From assembly GCA_024642215.1 (NCBI GenBank), contig JAHEBO010000012.1, positions 12,550 through 46,893 on the forward strand: a stretch of 34,344 nucleotides of DNA, in the 5' to 3' direction. Numbering within the stretch: the stretch's first letter is position 1; the number at the start of each line of letters is the position of its first letter. Position numbers and translations under genes: made by a program. This DNA comes from Limnohabitans sp. GTDB taxonomy: Bacteria > Pseudomonadota > Gammaproteobacteria > Burkholderiales > Burkholderiaceae_C. The notes beneath the pieces were generated by a model. The model did not search any database. It saw nothing but the letters and a program-made list of their open reading frames with translations, and had not been told where the DNA came from. Below are positions 17,008 through 25,255 of the stretch, piece by piece.

Positions 17008-17700
17008 TTATTGCACCAAAGTGATTGAAAGAATTGTGACAGGGGATTTGGGAACGTCTGTTCTGAAAGGTCCGCCCATGCCTGTTGGGGTTGTTCTGAT
17101 TTTATTCACAACATCCATGCCGGCGGTCACTTTGCCAAAAACCGTATAACCGAAAAGTTGTAGGGCATTGAGCAAGTTTTCGCGAGGCACGTTTTCATAG
17201 ACCTGGCCGCGGTATTCAAAACGCTTGACAGGGTCACCATCGGGAATGGGCGTAGGGTCTAAGAAAGCGTTGTCCACGGTGTTGATGAAAAACTGGGCCG
17301 TGGCGGAATGGGGGTCATTTGTGCGGGCCATGGCCAGATAGCCTGTTTGATTTTTCAAACCAGCGGTCATGGCTTGGCGGCCTTCATGTTGAACAGGCGC
17401 CCGTGTGGCGCGCTCTTTGTATTGCGCATCGTAGCCACCGCCTTGAATCATGAAGTTGGGGATGACGCGGTGAAAGATGGTGCCGTCGTAGTGTTTGTCT
17501 TTGACATACTGAAGGAAGTTGGCCACGGTTTTGGGGGCCTTGTCGGGGTAGAGCTCCACCATGATGTCGCCTTGATTGGTGGCAATTTTGAGCTTGGGCG
17601 CTTCTTGCGCTTGAATGAGGGCAGGCATGCAAAGACCCAGGGCCAAGGCCAGGGTACTGACCAGCTTCAGGCTGATGCGACGCAAGGGGTGAAAGTTCAT
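17008..17700 (-). CDS. ppiA: PpiA-type periplasmic peptidyl-prolyl cis-trans isomerase
   Basis: This 230-aa cyclophilin has a Sec signal peptide (Arg-rich n-region, hydrophobic [19 protein letters not shown], cleavage near residue 31-32). It is therefore predicted to be periplasmic. The active-site motif is [15 protein letters not shown], with [13 protein letters not shown] downstream. Relative to the neighbouring PpiB it has an extra loop of about 30 residues ([19 protein letters not shown]). It lies 4 nt after the TPR gene and 4 nt before ppiB. Confidence 0.94.
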   Translation of the reverse strand: MNFHPLRRISLKLVSTLALALGLCMPALIQAQEAPKLKIATNQGDIMVELYPDKAPKTVANFLQYVKDKHYDGTIFHRVIPNFMIQGGGYDAQYKERATRAPVQHEGRQAMTAGLKNQTGYLAMARTNDPHSATAQFFINTVDNAFLDPTPIPDGDPVKRFEYRGQVYENVPRENLLNALQLFGYTVFGKVTAGMDVVNKIRTTPTGMGGPFRTDVPKSPVTILSITLVQ

Positions 17701-17704
17701 GGTG

Positions 17705-18241
17705 TTATCGCAATGTGCGCGTATTGGTCGAGGTGGTGGTTTCGGCGGCGGGCGCTGGCAAAGGTAGCAAGCCAGGACCGTTGCCAGCAGATTTGGCTTG
17801 CTGGTAGGCTTGCTGAGCCAGGGCTGAATACAAGTCGCCCAAGTTTTGCAAGGCTACTTTGTAATGGGGCCGGGCTTGGATGGCCGATTGCAGGGCCGTT
17901 AAGGCTTCGTCCCATTGGCCTTGGGCTGCCAACAAGACGCCCAGGTTGTTGTAGGGCTCAGGCAGCTCAGGAAACTCTTGAATCAGGGTTTGCAAGCCGT
18001 CAATGGCTTCTTTGGCCTTGCCCTGACCTGCCAAGATTTGGCTGTTTAAGAGGCGCCATTGAGGGGAAGCCGCTGTTTTGGGATTTTGCTGGGCTGCAGT
18101 TTGAAGGCGCTGTTGTGCCTGTGCCCATTGCTTGTTTTGAATCAGCTCTTCCATTTCTGACAGGGCGTCTGCCCACGCAGCACTGCCTAAAATGCAGAGC
18201 ATGAGCGGGAAAACGCGGGCAAGAACCCTTTGAATCGTCAT
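17705..18241 (-). CDS. Exported TPR-repeat protein
   Basis: This is a 178-aa protein with a signal peptide (MTIQRVLARVFPLMLCILGSAAWA). It has three or so tetratricopeptide helices, the clearest being PEPYNNLGVLLAAQGQWDEALTAL and the preceding unit ending IQEFPELPE. The C-terminus is Pro/Ala/Thr rich. It is probably a periplasmic protein-interaction scaffold. Placement before ppiA suggests a role in envelope protein folding, but the target is unknown. The frame is open 20 codons farther up; the ATG at 18241 gives a proper signal peptide. Confidence 0.8.
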   Translation of the reverse strand: MTIQRVLARVFPLMLCILGSAAWADALSEMEELIQNKQWAQAQQRLQTAAQQNPKTAASPQWRLLNSQILAGQGKAKEAIDGLQTLIQEFPELPEPYNNLGVLLAAQGQWDEALTALQSAIQARPHYKVALQNLGDLYSALAQQAYQQAKSAGNGPGLLPLPAPAAETTTSTNTRTLR

Positions 18242-18375
18242 ATTGGGTGGCTTTGGAGCGTAAAAAGGCGTCAAGAACGGCTTGAAAAGTGGCTGGGTCA
18301 CTGACTTATTTGGGCCTTATACTGAGGCAAATTGTAACGGAGGCCTCGCGTTCAGGCTGTCCTTGCATCATCTAT

Positions 18376-18394
18376 GGGGCCGAGGCCCCTTTTT
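18376..18394 (+). terminator. Intrinsic terminator in the cysS leader (candidate attenuator)
   Basis: A GC-only inverted repeat, GGGGCC-GA-GGCCCC (18376-18389), is followed directly by TTTTT (18390-18394), the plus-strand signature of a Rho-independent terminator. It lies 28 nt before the cysS start, with no plus-strand gene upstream to terminate. A competing partner exists: GGCCTC at 18342-18347 can pair with GAGGCC at 18382-18387, which would break the hairpin. This suggests transcription attenuation of cysS, but no leader peptide with an ATG and Cys codons is visible. Confidence 0.6.
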
Positions 18395-18422
18395 GCACCC
18401 GAACATCAAAAAACAGTTATCC

Positions 18423-19799
18423 ATGAGCTTGCGCATTTACAACACGCTCTCCCGTGCCATTGCCGATTTTTCACCGCTTGAGGCGGGTCACGTTCGCATG
18501 TACGTTTGCGGCATGACCGTGTACGACCTGTGCCATGTGGGGCATGCGCGTTCCAATGTGGCGTTTGATGTGGTGCAGCGCTGGCTCAAGGCCAGTGGCT
18601 ATAAGGTCACGCACATTCGCAACATCACCGACATTGACGACAAGATCATCAAGCGCGCTGTAGAAAACGGCGAAACCATTCGCGCCCTCACAGACCGCAT
18701 GATCAATGCCATGCATGCCGACTTTGATGCCTTGGGCATTGCGCGCCCCACGGCCGAACCCCGCGCCACTGAATTTGTCCCCCAAATGCTCAGCATGATT
18801 GGCACGCTGGAAGAAAAAGGTTTGGCTTACCGTACGCCTCAGGGCGATGTGAATTACGCCGTGCGCAAGTTTCCGGGCTATGGCAAGTTGTCTGGCAAAT
18901 CGCTTGACGAGTTGCATGCCGGCGAGCGCGTCGCCGTGCTAGATGGTAAAGATGACCCGCTCGATTTTGTGCTGTGGAAGGGCGCCAAAGCGTCTGAGCC
19001 CGTCGATGTGAAATGGGACAGCGCATTTGGCCCTGGCCGCCCCGGTTGGCACATTGAGTGCTCGGCCATGGCTTGCCAAATGTTGGGCAACAGCTTTGAC
19101 ATTCATGGCGGTGGCGCCGACTTGCAATTCCCGCACCACGAAAACGAAATTGCCCAAAGTGAAGGCGCTACCGGTCAGCAATTTGCGAAGTTTTGGATGC
19201 ACAACGGCTTCATCAATGTGGACAACGAAAAGATGTCCAAAAGCTTGGGCAACTTCTTCACGATCCGTGATGTGCTCAAAGCCTTCGACGCCGAAACCGT
19301 GCGGTTCTTCTTGGTCCGCAGCCACTACCGCACACCTTTGAATTACTCCGACGTGCATTTGAACGATGCGCGCGGTGGCTTGAAGCGGCTCTACACGGCC
19401 CTGCAGGCCGTTGTGCCGGCCGATGTGCAAGTCGATTGGACCAGTCCCTATGCCGCACGCTTCAAAGCTGCCATGGACGAAGACTTTGGTACACCCGAAG
19501 CCGTGGCCGTGCTGTTTGATTTGGCGGGTGAGGTCAATCGCAGCAAGTCCGCAGAACAAGCGGGCTTGTTAAAAGCCTTGGGCGGCATTTTGGGTATTTT
19601 GCAAACCGACCCTGTGGCCTATTTACAGGCCGGCGCAGGCTTGGACGAAGCCGCCATTCAGGCGCACATTCAAGCCCGAGCCGATGCCAAAGCTGCCAAG
19701 AATTTTGCAGAAGCCGATCGCATTCGCAAACTTCTGCTAGAGCAGGGCATTGTGCTCAAAGACTCTGCGGCAGGCACCACGTGGGAAGCGTCTCAATGA
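18423..19799 (+). CDS. cysS: CysS, cysteinyl-tRNA synthetase
   Basis: This class I aminoacyl-tRNA synthetase charges tRNA-Cys. The 458-aa protein has the HIGH-type motif HVGH at residues 38-41, Cys29 and the later GHxECS-type region [14 protein letters not shown] as zinc ligands, and KMSKS at 270-274. The frame is open farther upstream, but [11 protein letters not shown] is the family N-terminus, so the ATG at 18423 is used. It begins a plus-strand group with an AlkA-type glycosylase (ATGA overlap), accA and tilS. A terminator-like hairpin precedes it. Confidence 0.97.
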   Translation: MSLRIYNTLSRAIADFSPLEAGHVRMYVCGMTVYDLCHVGHARSNVAFDVVQRWLKASGYKVTHIRNITDIDDKIIKRAVENGETIRALTDRMINAMHADFDALGIARPTAEPRATEFVPQMLSMIGTLEEKGLAYRTPQGDVNYAVRKFPGYGKLSGKSLDELHAGERVAVLDGKDDPLDFVLWKGAKASEPVDVKWDSAFGPGRPGWHIECSAMACQMLGNSFDIHGGGADLQFPHHENEIAQSEGATGQQFAKFWMHNGFINVDNEKMSKSLGNFFTIRDVLKAFDAETVRFFLVRSHYRTPLNYSDVHLNDARGGLKRLYTALQAVVPADVQVDWTSPYAARFKAAMDEDFGTPEAVAVLFDLAGEVNRSKSAEQAGLLKALGGILGILQTDPVAYLQAGAGLDEAAIQAHIQARADAKAAKNFAEADRIRKLLLEQGIVLKDSAAGTTWEASQ

Positions 19800-20434
19800 G
19801 CAAAATTGACGAAGTCATGACCCCCGAGTATTGGGCCGCTGCGTGTGCGCATCTGGCTAAAAAAGACCGCGTCATGAAGCGCCTTATTCCGCAGTTTGGC
19901 GATGCCTGTTTGGTCTCGCGTGGCGATGCCTTTGTCACTTTGGCGCGCAGCATTGTGGGACAACAAATCTCGGTCAAAGCGGCGCAATCGGTTTGGAATA
20001 AGTTTGCAGCTTTGAGTAAAAAGATCACGCCAGCGGGCGTGCTCAAACTCAAAGTGGACGACATGCGCGCCGCCGGTTTGTCGGCGCGGAAAGTGGAGTA
20101 CCTGGTCGACTTGGCCTTGCACTTCCACGGCAAAACTGTGCACGTCAAAGCATGGCAAAGCATGGACGACGAAGACATCATTGCCGAATTGGTGGCCATT
20201 CGCGGCATTGGCCGCTGGACGGCCGAGATGTTTTTGATCTTTCACCTCATGCGACCCAATGTCTTGCCCCTCGATGATGTGGGCCTGATCAATGGCATCA
20301 GCAAGAACTATTTTTCAGGCGAACCGGTCAGCCGCAGCGATGCGCGCGAGGTGGCCCAAGCCTGGCAACCCTACAGTACTGTTGCAACTTGGTATATTTG
20401 GCGGTCGCTTGACCCCTTACCGGTTGAGTATTGA
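19796..20434 (+). CDS. DNA-3-methyladenine glycosylase II-like (HhH-GPD, AlkA family)
   Basis: This 212-aa base-excision repair enzyme has the helix-hairpin-helix [14 protein letters not shown] followed by [13 protein letters not shown], where the aspartate matches the catalytic position of the HhH-GPD superfamily. An N-terminal helical segment carries [13 protein letters not shown], typical of AlkA/MAG. It lacks the N-terminal domain of E. coli AlkA, consistent with the short bacterial forms. No iron-sulfur cysteine loop is present, unlike Nth/MutY. Its ATG overlaps the cysS stop (ATGA). Confidence 0.9.
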   Translation: MSKIDEVMTPEYWAAACAHLAKKDRVMKRLIPQFGDACLVSRGDAFVTLARSIVGQQISVKAAQSVWNKFAALSKKITPAGVLKLKVDDMRAAGLSARKVEYLVDLALHFHGKTVHVKAWQSMDDEDIIAELVAIRGIGRWTAEMFLIFHLMRPNVLPLDDVGLINGISKNYFSGEPVSRSDAREVAQAWQPYSTVATWYIWRSLDPLPVEY

Positions 20435-20441
20435 GATCGAT

Positions 20442-20449
20442 AAAGGAGG
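20442..20449 (+). promoter_or_regulatory. Strong Shine-Dalgarno for a TTG-started accA
   Basis: AAAGGAGG lies 6 nt before the TTG at 20456. The strength and spacing make the TTG start credible even though no ATG is available near the conserved AccA N-terminus. Confidence 0.85.
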
Positions 20450-20455
20450 CCCATT

Positions 20456-21430
20456 TTGGCCAAACGCACATTCCTAGACTTTGAGCAGCCCGTTGCGGAA
20501 CTTGAAGGCAAAATTGAAGAACTTCGCTACGTGCAAAGCGAATCAGCCGTGGACATTTCGGAAGAAATTGACCAGCTCAGCAAAAAGAGCCACCAGCTGA
20601 CCAAAGACATTTATTCGGACCTGACGCCTTGGCAAATTACCAAAATTGCCCGTCATCCCGAGCGTCCATACACCATGGACTACATCCGTGAAATTTTCAC
20701 TGATTTTGTGGAAATGCACGGTGACCGTCATTTTGCAGACGACCTTTCCATTGTGGGCGGATTGGCCCGTTTCAATGGTTCCCCTTGCATGGTCCTGGGC
20801 CACCAAAAAGGCCGTGACACCAAAGAACGCACGCTGCGCAACTTTGGCATGAGCAAGCCCGAGGGCTATCGCAAAGCTTTGCGCCTCATGAAGACCGCCG
20901 AGAAATTCAAGTTGCCTGTGTTCACTTTTGTCGACACGCCTGGCGCCTACCCTGGCATTGATGCCGAAGAGCGCAGCCAGTCTGAAGCCATTGGCCGCAA
21001 CATTTTTGAAATGGCCCAACTCGAAGTTCCCATCATCACCACCATCATCGGTGAGGGTGGTTCGGGTGGTGCTTTGGCCATCTCGGTGGCAGACTCGGTG
21101 CTTATGCTGCAATACGCCGTTTACTCCGTCATCAGCCCAGAAGGCTGTGCTTCCATTTTGTGGAAAACATCGGAGAAGGCTGAAGAAGCTGCAGAAGCTT
21201 TGGGCATCACGGCCCATCGCCTCAAGGCCCTCAACTTGGTCGACAAAATTGTGAACGAGCCTGTAGGCGGCGCACACCGTGACCATGCGCAGATGGCGGC
21301 TTTCCTGAAGCGCGCCCTGGGCGATGCATGGCGCCAAGTGACCGATTTGAAACCCAAAGAATTGGTCGAGCGCCGCTACGAGCGTTTGCAAAGCTATGGC
21401 CGTTTCACCGACACCAAAGTCAGCAAATAA
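20456..21430 (+). CDS. accA: AccA, acetyl-CoA carboxylase carboxyltransferase subunit alpha
   Basis: AccA is half of the carboxyltransferase that makes malonyl-CoA for fatty acid synthesis with AccD. The 324-aa protein begins with the typical [19 protein letters not shown]. It contains the crotonase-fold segments [25 protein letters not shown] (split over about residues 144-168) and [11 protein letters not shown]. It starts with TTG behind a strong ribosome-binding site. tilS starts 35 nt before its end. Confidence 0.97.
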   Translation: MAKRTFLDFEQPVAELEGKIEELRYVQSESAVDISEEIDQLSKKSHQLTKDIYSDLTPWQITKIARHPERPYTMDYIREIFTDFVEMHGDRHFADDLSIVGGLARFNGSPCMVLGHQKGRDTKERTLRNFGMSKPEGYRKALRLMKTAEKFKLPVFTFVDTPGAYPGIDAEERSQSEAIGRNIFEMAQLEVPIITTIIGEGGSGGALAISVADSVLMLQYAVYSVISPEGCASILWKTSEKAEEAAEALGITAHRLKALNLVDKIVNEPVGGAHRDHAQMAAFLKRALGDAWRQVTDLKPKELVERRYERLQSYGRFTDTKVSK

Positions 21431-22397
21431 TTCTGCAGGCGGCGCACGTTTGTTGCCGCTCAGTTTTCAGCCGTCCTTGCCCATCGCCGTTGCGTTCAGC
21501 GGCGGTGCCGATTCAACAGCCTTGCTATTGGCCTGTGTTCAAAAATGGCCAGGGCAAGTCAGAGCCATCCACATTCACCATGGCTTGCAAGAGGCTGCAG
21601 ACCAATTTGCTAATCATTGCCAACAATTGTGCGACCAATGGCATGTGCCCTTGGTCCAATGCAAGGTCAACGCCCTACATGTGGCAGGGCAGAGTCCTGA
21701 AGATGCCGCGCGGAAAGCGCGTTATGCGGCGCTGAGCGAGGCTGTTCGTGTACATCCAGATTTGCAAGGTGTGAAGGACTTGGCTGTGGCCCAACATGCC
21801 GACGATCAAGTGGAGACTTTGGTGCTGGCGCTGTCACGTGGGGCGGGTTTGCCGGGCTTGGCCAGCATGCCAGCACAGTGGATGCGCGATGGCCTGCAGT
21901 GGCATCGCCCCTTGTTGAAAGTGCCGGGCTCCCATTTGCGTGAGTACCTTGTTGATGCCCAAGTGGCATGGGTGGAAGATCCCACCAACCAAGACGAACA
22001 GTTCACCCGCAACCGCATTCGCGCGCAATTGCTGCCAGCACTGCAACGCGCGTTTCCTCAATTTCGTGACACCTTCGCACGCACTGCTGCGCATGCGGCC
22101 GAAGCCCAAGAAATTTTGGACGAAGTGGCCGCGGCTGATTTGAAGGGTCTGCTAGAAAACGGCCTGCCCAGCATCAAGGCCTTGCAAAGTTTGAGTCCTG
22201 CCCGGCAGTCTTTGGTGTTGCGGTATTGGCTGAAAACGGCTTACCAAACCACCCCCAGTACGGTGCAACTGACCGAGCTGCTGTCGCAAATTGCGGCTTG
22301 CACCACGCGCGGCCACCAGTTGCATTTGAAAGTAGGGCGCGGGCATGTGCGCCGCGAAGGGGCGGTTTTGACCTGGGTGGCAGAGGCGGGCCAGTAA
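21396..22397 (+). CDS. tilS: TilS, tRNA(Ile)-lysidine synthetase
   Basis: TilS converts C34 of tRNA-Ile(CAU) to lysidine so that it reads AUA. The 333-aa protein has the PP-loop SGGADS at residues 35-40, IHIHHGLQ, and the segment [24 protein letters not shown], all characteristic. A further conserved [18 protein letters not shown] follows. It is shorter than E. coli TilS, lacking part of the C-terminal region, which is usual in betaproteobacteria. The ATG at 21396 lies within accA; there is no obvious ribosome-binding site, and translation by coupling to accA is likely. Confidence 0.93.
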   Translation: MAVSPTPKSANNSAGGARLLPLSFQPSLPIAVAFSGGADSTALLLACVQKWPGQVRAIHIHHGLQEAADQFANHCQQLCDQWHVPLVQCKVNALHVAGQSPEDAARKARYAALSEAVRVHPDLQGVKDLAVAQHADDQVETLVLALSRGAGLPGLASMPAQWMRDGLQWHRPLLKVPGSHLREYLVDAQVAWVEDPTNQDEQFTRNRIRAQLLPALQRAFPQFRDTFARTAAHAAEAQEILDEVAAADLKGLLENGLPSIKALQSLSPARQSLVLRYWLKTAYQTTPSTVQLTELLSQIAACTTRGHQLHLKVGRGHVRREGAVLTWVAEAGQ

Positions 22398-22493
22398 GCC
22401 AGAGGCGGGCCTCTAAAAAACCCCCGAAATACAGGGTTCTCCCGAGTACAATCGTTGGGTTTTGCTGAAATTTCCCTTTTATAACTTTTAAAA

Positions 22494-23756
22494 ATGGCAC
22501 TGATCGTTCACAAATACGGCGGCACTTCCATGGGCTCCACAGAGCGCATTCGAAATGTGGCCAAACGCGTCGCCAAATGGGCACGGGCTGGCCACCAAAT
22601 GGTGGTGGTGCCTAGCGCCATGAGCGGCGAAACCAATCGCTTGCTGGGCTTGGCCAAAGAATTGGCACCTGCCAAAACCAACTCGGCCTACGACCGCGAA
22701 CTCGACATGTTGGCGTCTACCGGCGAGCAAGCCTCTTCTGCTTTGTTGGCCATTGCCTTGCAATCTGAAGGCATGCAATCCGTTAGCTACGCTGGCTGGC
22801 AAGTGCCCATCAAAACCAACAGCGCATTTACCAAAGCCCGCATCGAATCCATTGACGACGTTCGCGTTCGCCAAGATTTGGCGGCGGGCCGCGTGGTCAT
22901 CGTGACCGGCTTTCAAGGTGTGGACCCCGATGGCAACATCACCACGCTGGGCCGCGGTGGTTCTGACACCTCTGCGGTGGCCGTGGCTGCGGCCATGAAG
23001 GCCGACGAGTGCTTGATCTACACCGACGTGGATGGCGTGTACACCACCGATCCCCGTGTAGTGCCTGAGGCCCGTCGCCTCACCACCGTGAGCTTTGAAG
23101 AGATGCTGGAAATGGCGTCTCTTGGCTCCAAGGTTTTGCAAATTCGCTCTGTGGAATTTGCCGGTAAATACAAAGTACCTATGCGTGTGTTGTCTAGCTT
23201 CACACCTTGGGACATCGACATCCATGAAGAAGCCAAATCTGGCACGCTGATCACTTTTGAGGAAGACGAAAAAATGGAACAAGCCGTAGTCTCCGGCATT
23301 GCCTTTAACCGCGATGAAGCCAAAATTTCTGTGCTGGGCGTGCCCGACAAGCCAGGTATTGCATACCAAATCTTGGGTGCTGTGGCCGATGCCAACATCG
23401 AAGTCGACGTGATCATTCAAAACCTGAGCAAAGACGGCAAGACCGACTTCAGCTTCACCGTGCACCGCAATGACTTTGCGCGCACCATGGACTTGCTCAA
23501 AGAAAAAGTGGTGCCAGCATTGGGCGCCACCGAAGTCAGCGGCGACGCCAAGATTTGCAAAGTGTCTATCGTGGGCATTGGCATGCGCAGCCACGTGGGC
23601 ATTGCCAGCAAGATGTTCCGTTCATTGAGCGAAGAGGGCATCAACATTCAGATGATCTCCACGTCAGAAATTAAAACTTCTGTGGTGATCGACGAGAAAT
23701 ACATGGAATTGGCCGTTCGTGCGCTGCACAAGGCGTTTGACCTCGACCAAGCCTGA
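22494..23756 (+). CDS. lysC: LysC, aspartate kinase
   Basis: LysC phosphorylates aspartate, the first step to lysine, methionine and threonine. The 420-aa protein has the N-terminal kinase motif [10 protein letters not shown], a catalytic region with [16 protein letters not shown] and [10 protein letters not shown], and two C-terminal ACT domains (about 265-420) for feedback control, including [19 protein letters not shown]. The 96-nt upstream region contains a TACAAT -10-like box (22447-22452) without a good -35. The stop codon directly abuts the -10 box of the tRNA-Ser promoter. Confidence 0.97.
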   Translation: MALIVHKYGGTSMGSTERIRNVAKRVAKWARAGHQMVVVPSAMSGETNRLLGLAKELAPAKTNSAYDRELDMLASTGEQASSALLAIALQSEGMQSVSYAGWQVPIKTNSAFTKARIESIDDVRVRQDLAAGRVVIVTGFQGVDPDGNITTLGRGGSDTSAVAVAAAMKADECLIYTDVDGVYTTDPRVVPEARRLTTVSFEEMLEMASLGSKVLQIRSVEFAGKYKVPMRVLSSFTPWDIDIHEEAKSGTLITFEEDEKMEQAVVSGIAFNRDEAKISVLGVPDKPGIAYQILGAVADANIEVDVIIQNLSKDGKTDFSFTVHRNDFARTMDLLKEKVVPALGATEVSGDAKICKVSIVGIGMRSHVGIASKMFRSLSEEGINIQMISTSEIKTSVVIDEKYMELAVRALHKAFDLDQA

Positions 23757-23762
23757 TATAAT
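23737..23762 (+). promoter_or_regulatory. Candidate promoter of the tRNA-Ser gene
   Basis: A perfect TATAAT is at 23757-23762 immediately after the lysC stop codon. TTGACC lies at 23737-23742, but the spacer is only 14 nt, short of the usual 16-18. The -10 lies 11 nt before the tRNA, so position and -10 quality support it, and the -35 is uncertain. Confidence 0.5.
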
Positions 23763-23773
23763 TTTCGAGTGCT

Positions 23774-23866
23774 GGAAACGTGACCGAGTGGCCGAAGGTG
23801 CTCCCCTGCTAAGGGAGTATGGGGTGTAGAGCCTCATCGAGGGTTCGAATCCCTCCGTTTCCGCCA
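23774..23866 (+). tRNA. tRNA-Ser, anticodon GCU (reads AGC/AGU)
   Basis: This 93-nt class II tRNA has acceptor arms GGAAACG and CGTTTCC followed by discriminator G and an encoded CCA. The anticodon stem CTCCC/GGGAG encloses the loop CTGCTAA (anticodon GCT). A long variable arm is present and the T arm is GAGGG-TTCGAAT-CCCTC. Serine identity follows from the long variable arm plus the anticodon. Confidence 0.97.
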
Positions 23867-23875
23867 GCACAACCT

Positions 23876-23895
23876 AAAACCTCGAAAGAGGTTTT
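23876..23895 (+). other. Perfect hairpin with GAAA tetraloop downstream of tRNA-Ser
   Basis: AAAACCTC and GAGGTTTT flank GAAA, giving an 8-bp stem capped by a GNRA tetraloop, 9 nt after the tRNA CCA end. It may mark a processing site or a first, weaker terminator before the main one. Confidence 0.6.
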
Positions 23896-23900
23896 GCAAC

Positions 23901-23922
23901 AAGCCCCGCTAGGGGCTTTTTT
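23901..23922 (+). terminator. Rho-independent terminator after tRNA-Ser
   Basis: AAGCCCC-GCTA-GGGGCTT (23901-23918) followed by a run of T through 23922 is a canonical intrinsic terminator in the plus direction. It ends the lysC/tRNA-Ser transcription and separates it from the downstream peptidase genes. Confidence 0.9.
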
Positions 23923-23990
23923 GTTGTGGGTGCCTCAGTGTTTTTTGAAACCAGTTCGGCGACAATCGGTGCACTGTTTTTTAAAGTGCC

Positions 23991-25253
23991 ATGAAAACCT
24001 ACACATCTTCCAAAATTTCCATCGCTTGTGCCATCGCATTGGCATCTTTGTTCGTCACGCCCATCTCTTTCGCAGCCAAGCAGCATGCTGCGAAACATGC
24101 GGCCACCAAAAAAGCAGAAGCTGCCAAAAAATCAGAGTCGTCTGCTAACGCCGTAGCACCTTTGGCAGCTCAGGATTCATTGGCACCCAATGCGCCCGCC
24201 ATCGCCGCCAAAGCTTGGCTCTTGATGGACTTTGATTCTGGCGAGCTGTTGGCTTCGGCCAATGTAGACGAGCCTCTGCCACCCGCATCGCTGACCAAGA
24301 TGATGACCAGTTACATCGTCGAGCAAGCTTTGCGTTCAGGCAAATTAAAGCCAACCGATTTGGTCTCGGTCAGTCAGAACGCTTGGTGCCGCGGCACCAA
24401 CACCGAGTCGTGCATGTATTTGCCGTTGAACAGCCAGGCAACGGTGATCGACATCTTGCGCGGCATCATTGTTCAATCCGGCAATGACGCATCCAAGGCA
24501 ATTGCAGAACACATGGCAGGCTCCGAAGAAGGCTTTGCCAAGTTGATGAATGCCGAAGCGCAGAAGCTGGGCATGACCAAAACAAACTTTGTAAACCCGA
24601 CAGGTTTGCCTGATCCTGCGCACAAATCTTCTGCACGCGATCTGGCCATTTTGGCGCGCGCCATCATTCGCAACAGTGCAGACTATTACGCCATCTATGC
24701 AGAGCGTGAGTTCAAGTTCAACGGCATCAAGCAGGGCAATCGCAATGCACTGCTTTACACAGATCCTACTGTGGATGGCTTAAAGACAGGCCACACACAA
24801 GAGGCGGGCTTTTGCTTGGTGACCTCATCGGTGCGCAATGGCATGCGTTTGATCACCGTGGTGTTGAATGCGGGCAGTGCAAAGTCGCGTGCTGATGAGA
24901 CCCGAACTTTGTTGGGCTGGGGTTTCAGCAGTTTTGAGAAACTTACGCCCATTCAACCCAATGCGGTGGTGAGTCCAGTCAAGGTCAGTTTTGGCAAAGC
25001 CGATACAGTGCCCGCAGTTCTGAGCGCACCTTGGTTGGTGACGGTGCCACGTGGTCAGCAAATTCAGACTGCTGTTGAAGTGAAGGCAGGGCTTGAGGCG
25101 CCTTTGACCAAAGGGGCTGTGGTGGGCAAGGTGATTGCTACTTCAAATGGAAAGACAGTGAGTGAAGCGCCGCTGGTGGCGCAAGCCGATGTGGAGCGGT
25201 CTGGATTGTTGCTGCGTGGGTGGCAGCATGTGATCAAGTTGTTTGGCAAGTGA
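23991..25253 (+). CDS. dacA: PBP5/6-type D-alanyl-D-alanine carboxypeptidase
   Basis: This enzyme trims the terminal D-Ala of peptidoglycan stem peptides in the periplasm. The 420-aa protein has a signal peptide (cleavage near ISFAA, residue 28) and an Ala/Lys-rich linker (about 29-60). A penicillin-binding domain follows with S100xxK103 (ASLTK), S163GN (QSGNDAS) and K265TG (LKTGHT). A PBP5 C-terminal beta domain and a final amphipathic segment (LLRGWQHVIKLFGK) serve for membrane association. Two cysteines in NAWCRGTNTESCMYL near the active site may form a disulfide. The prolyl oligopeptidase starts 2 nt after it. Confidence 0.95.
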   Translation: MKTYTSSKISIACAIALASLFVTPISFAAKQHAAKHAATKKAEAAKKSESSANAVAPLAAQDSLAPNAPAIAAKAWLLMDFDSGELLASANVDEPLPPASLTKMMTSYIVEQALRSGKLKPTDLVSVSQNAWCRGTNTESCMYLPLNSQATVIDILRGIIVQSGNDASKAIAEHMAGSEEGFAKLMNAEAQKLGMTKTNFVNPTGLPDPAHKSSARDLAILARAIIRNSADYYAIYAEREFKFNGIKQGNRNALLYTDPTVDGLKTGHTQEAGFCLVTSSVRNGMRLITVVLNAGSAKSRADETRTLLGWGFSSFEKLTPIQPNAVVSPVKVSFGKADTVPAVLSAPWLVTVPRGQQIQTAVEVKAGLEAPLTKGAVVGKVIATSNGKTVSEAPLVAQADVERSGLLLRGWQHVIKLFGK

Positions 25254-25255
25254 GT

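Noticed and set aside
22400..22416. Palindrome AGAGGC-GG-GCCTCT after tilS as a terminator
   Set aside because: It is followed by A, not T, on the plus strand, so it is not a Rho-independent terminator for tilS; on the other strand the T-run precedes the hairpin.
22488..23594. Long minus-strand open frame opposite lysC
   Set aside because: Same reason: the sense frame is an unmistakable aspartate kinase, and the antisense product is low-complexity (His/Gly/Phe-rich).
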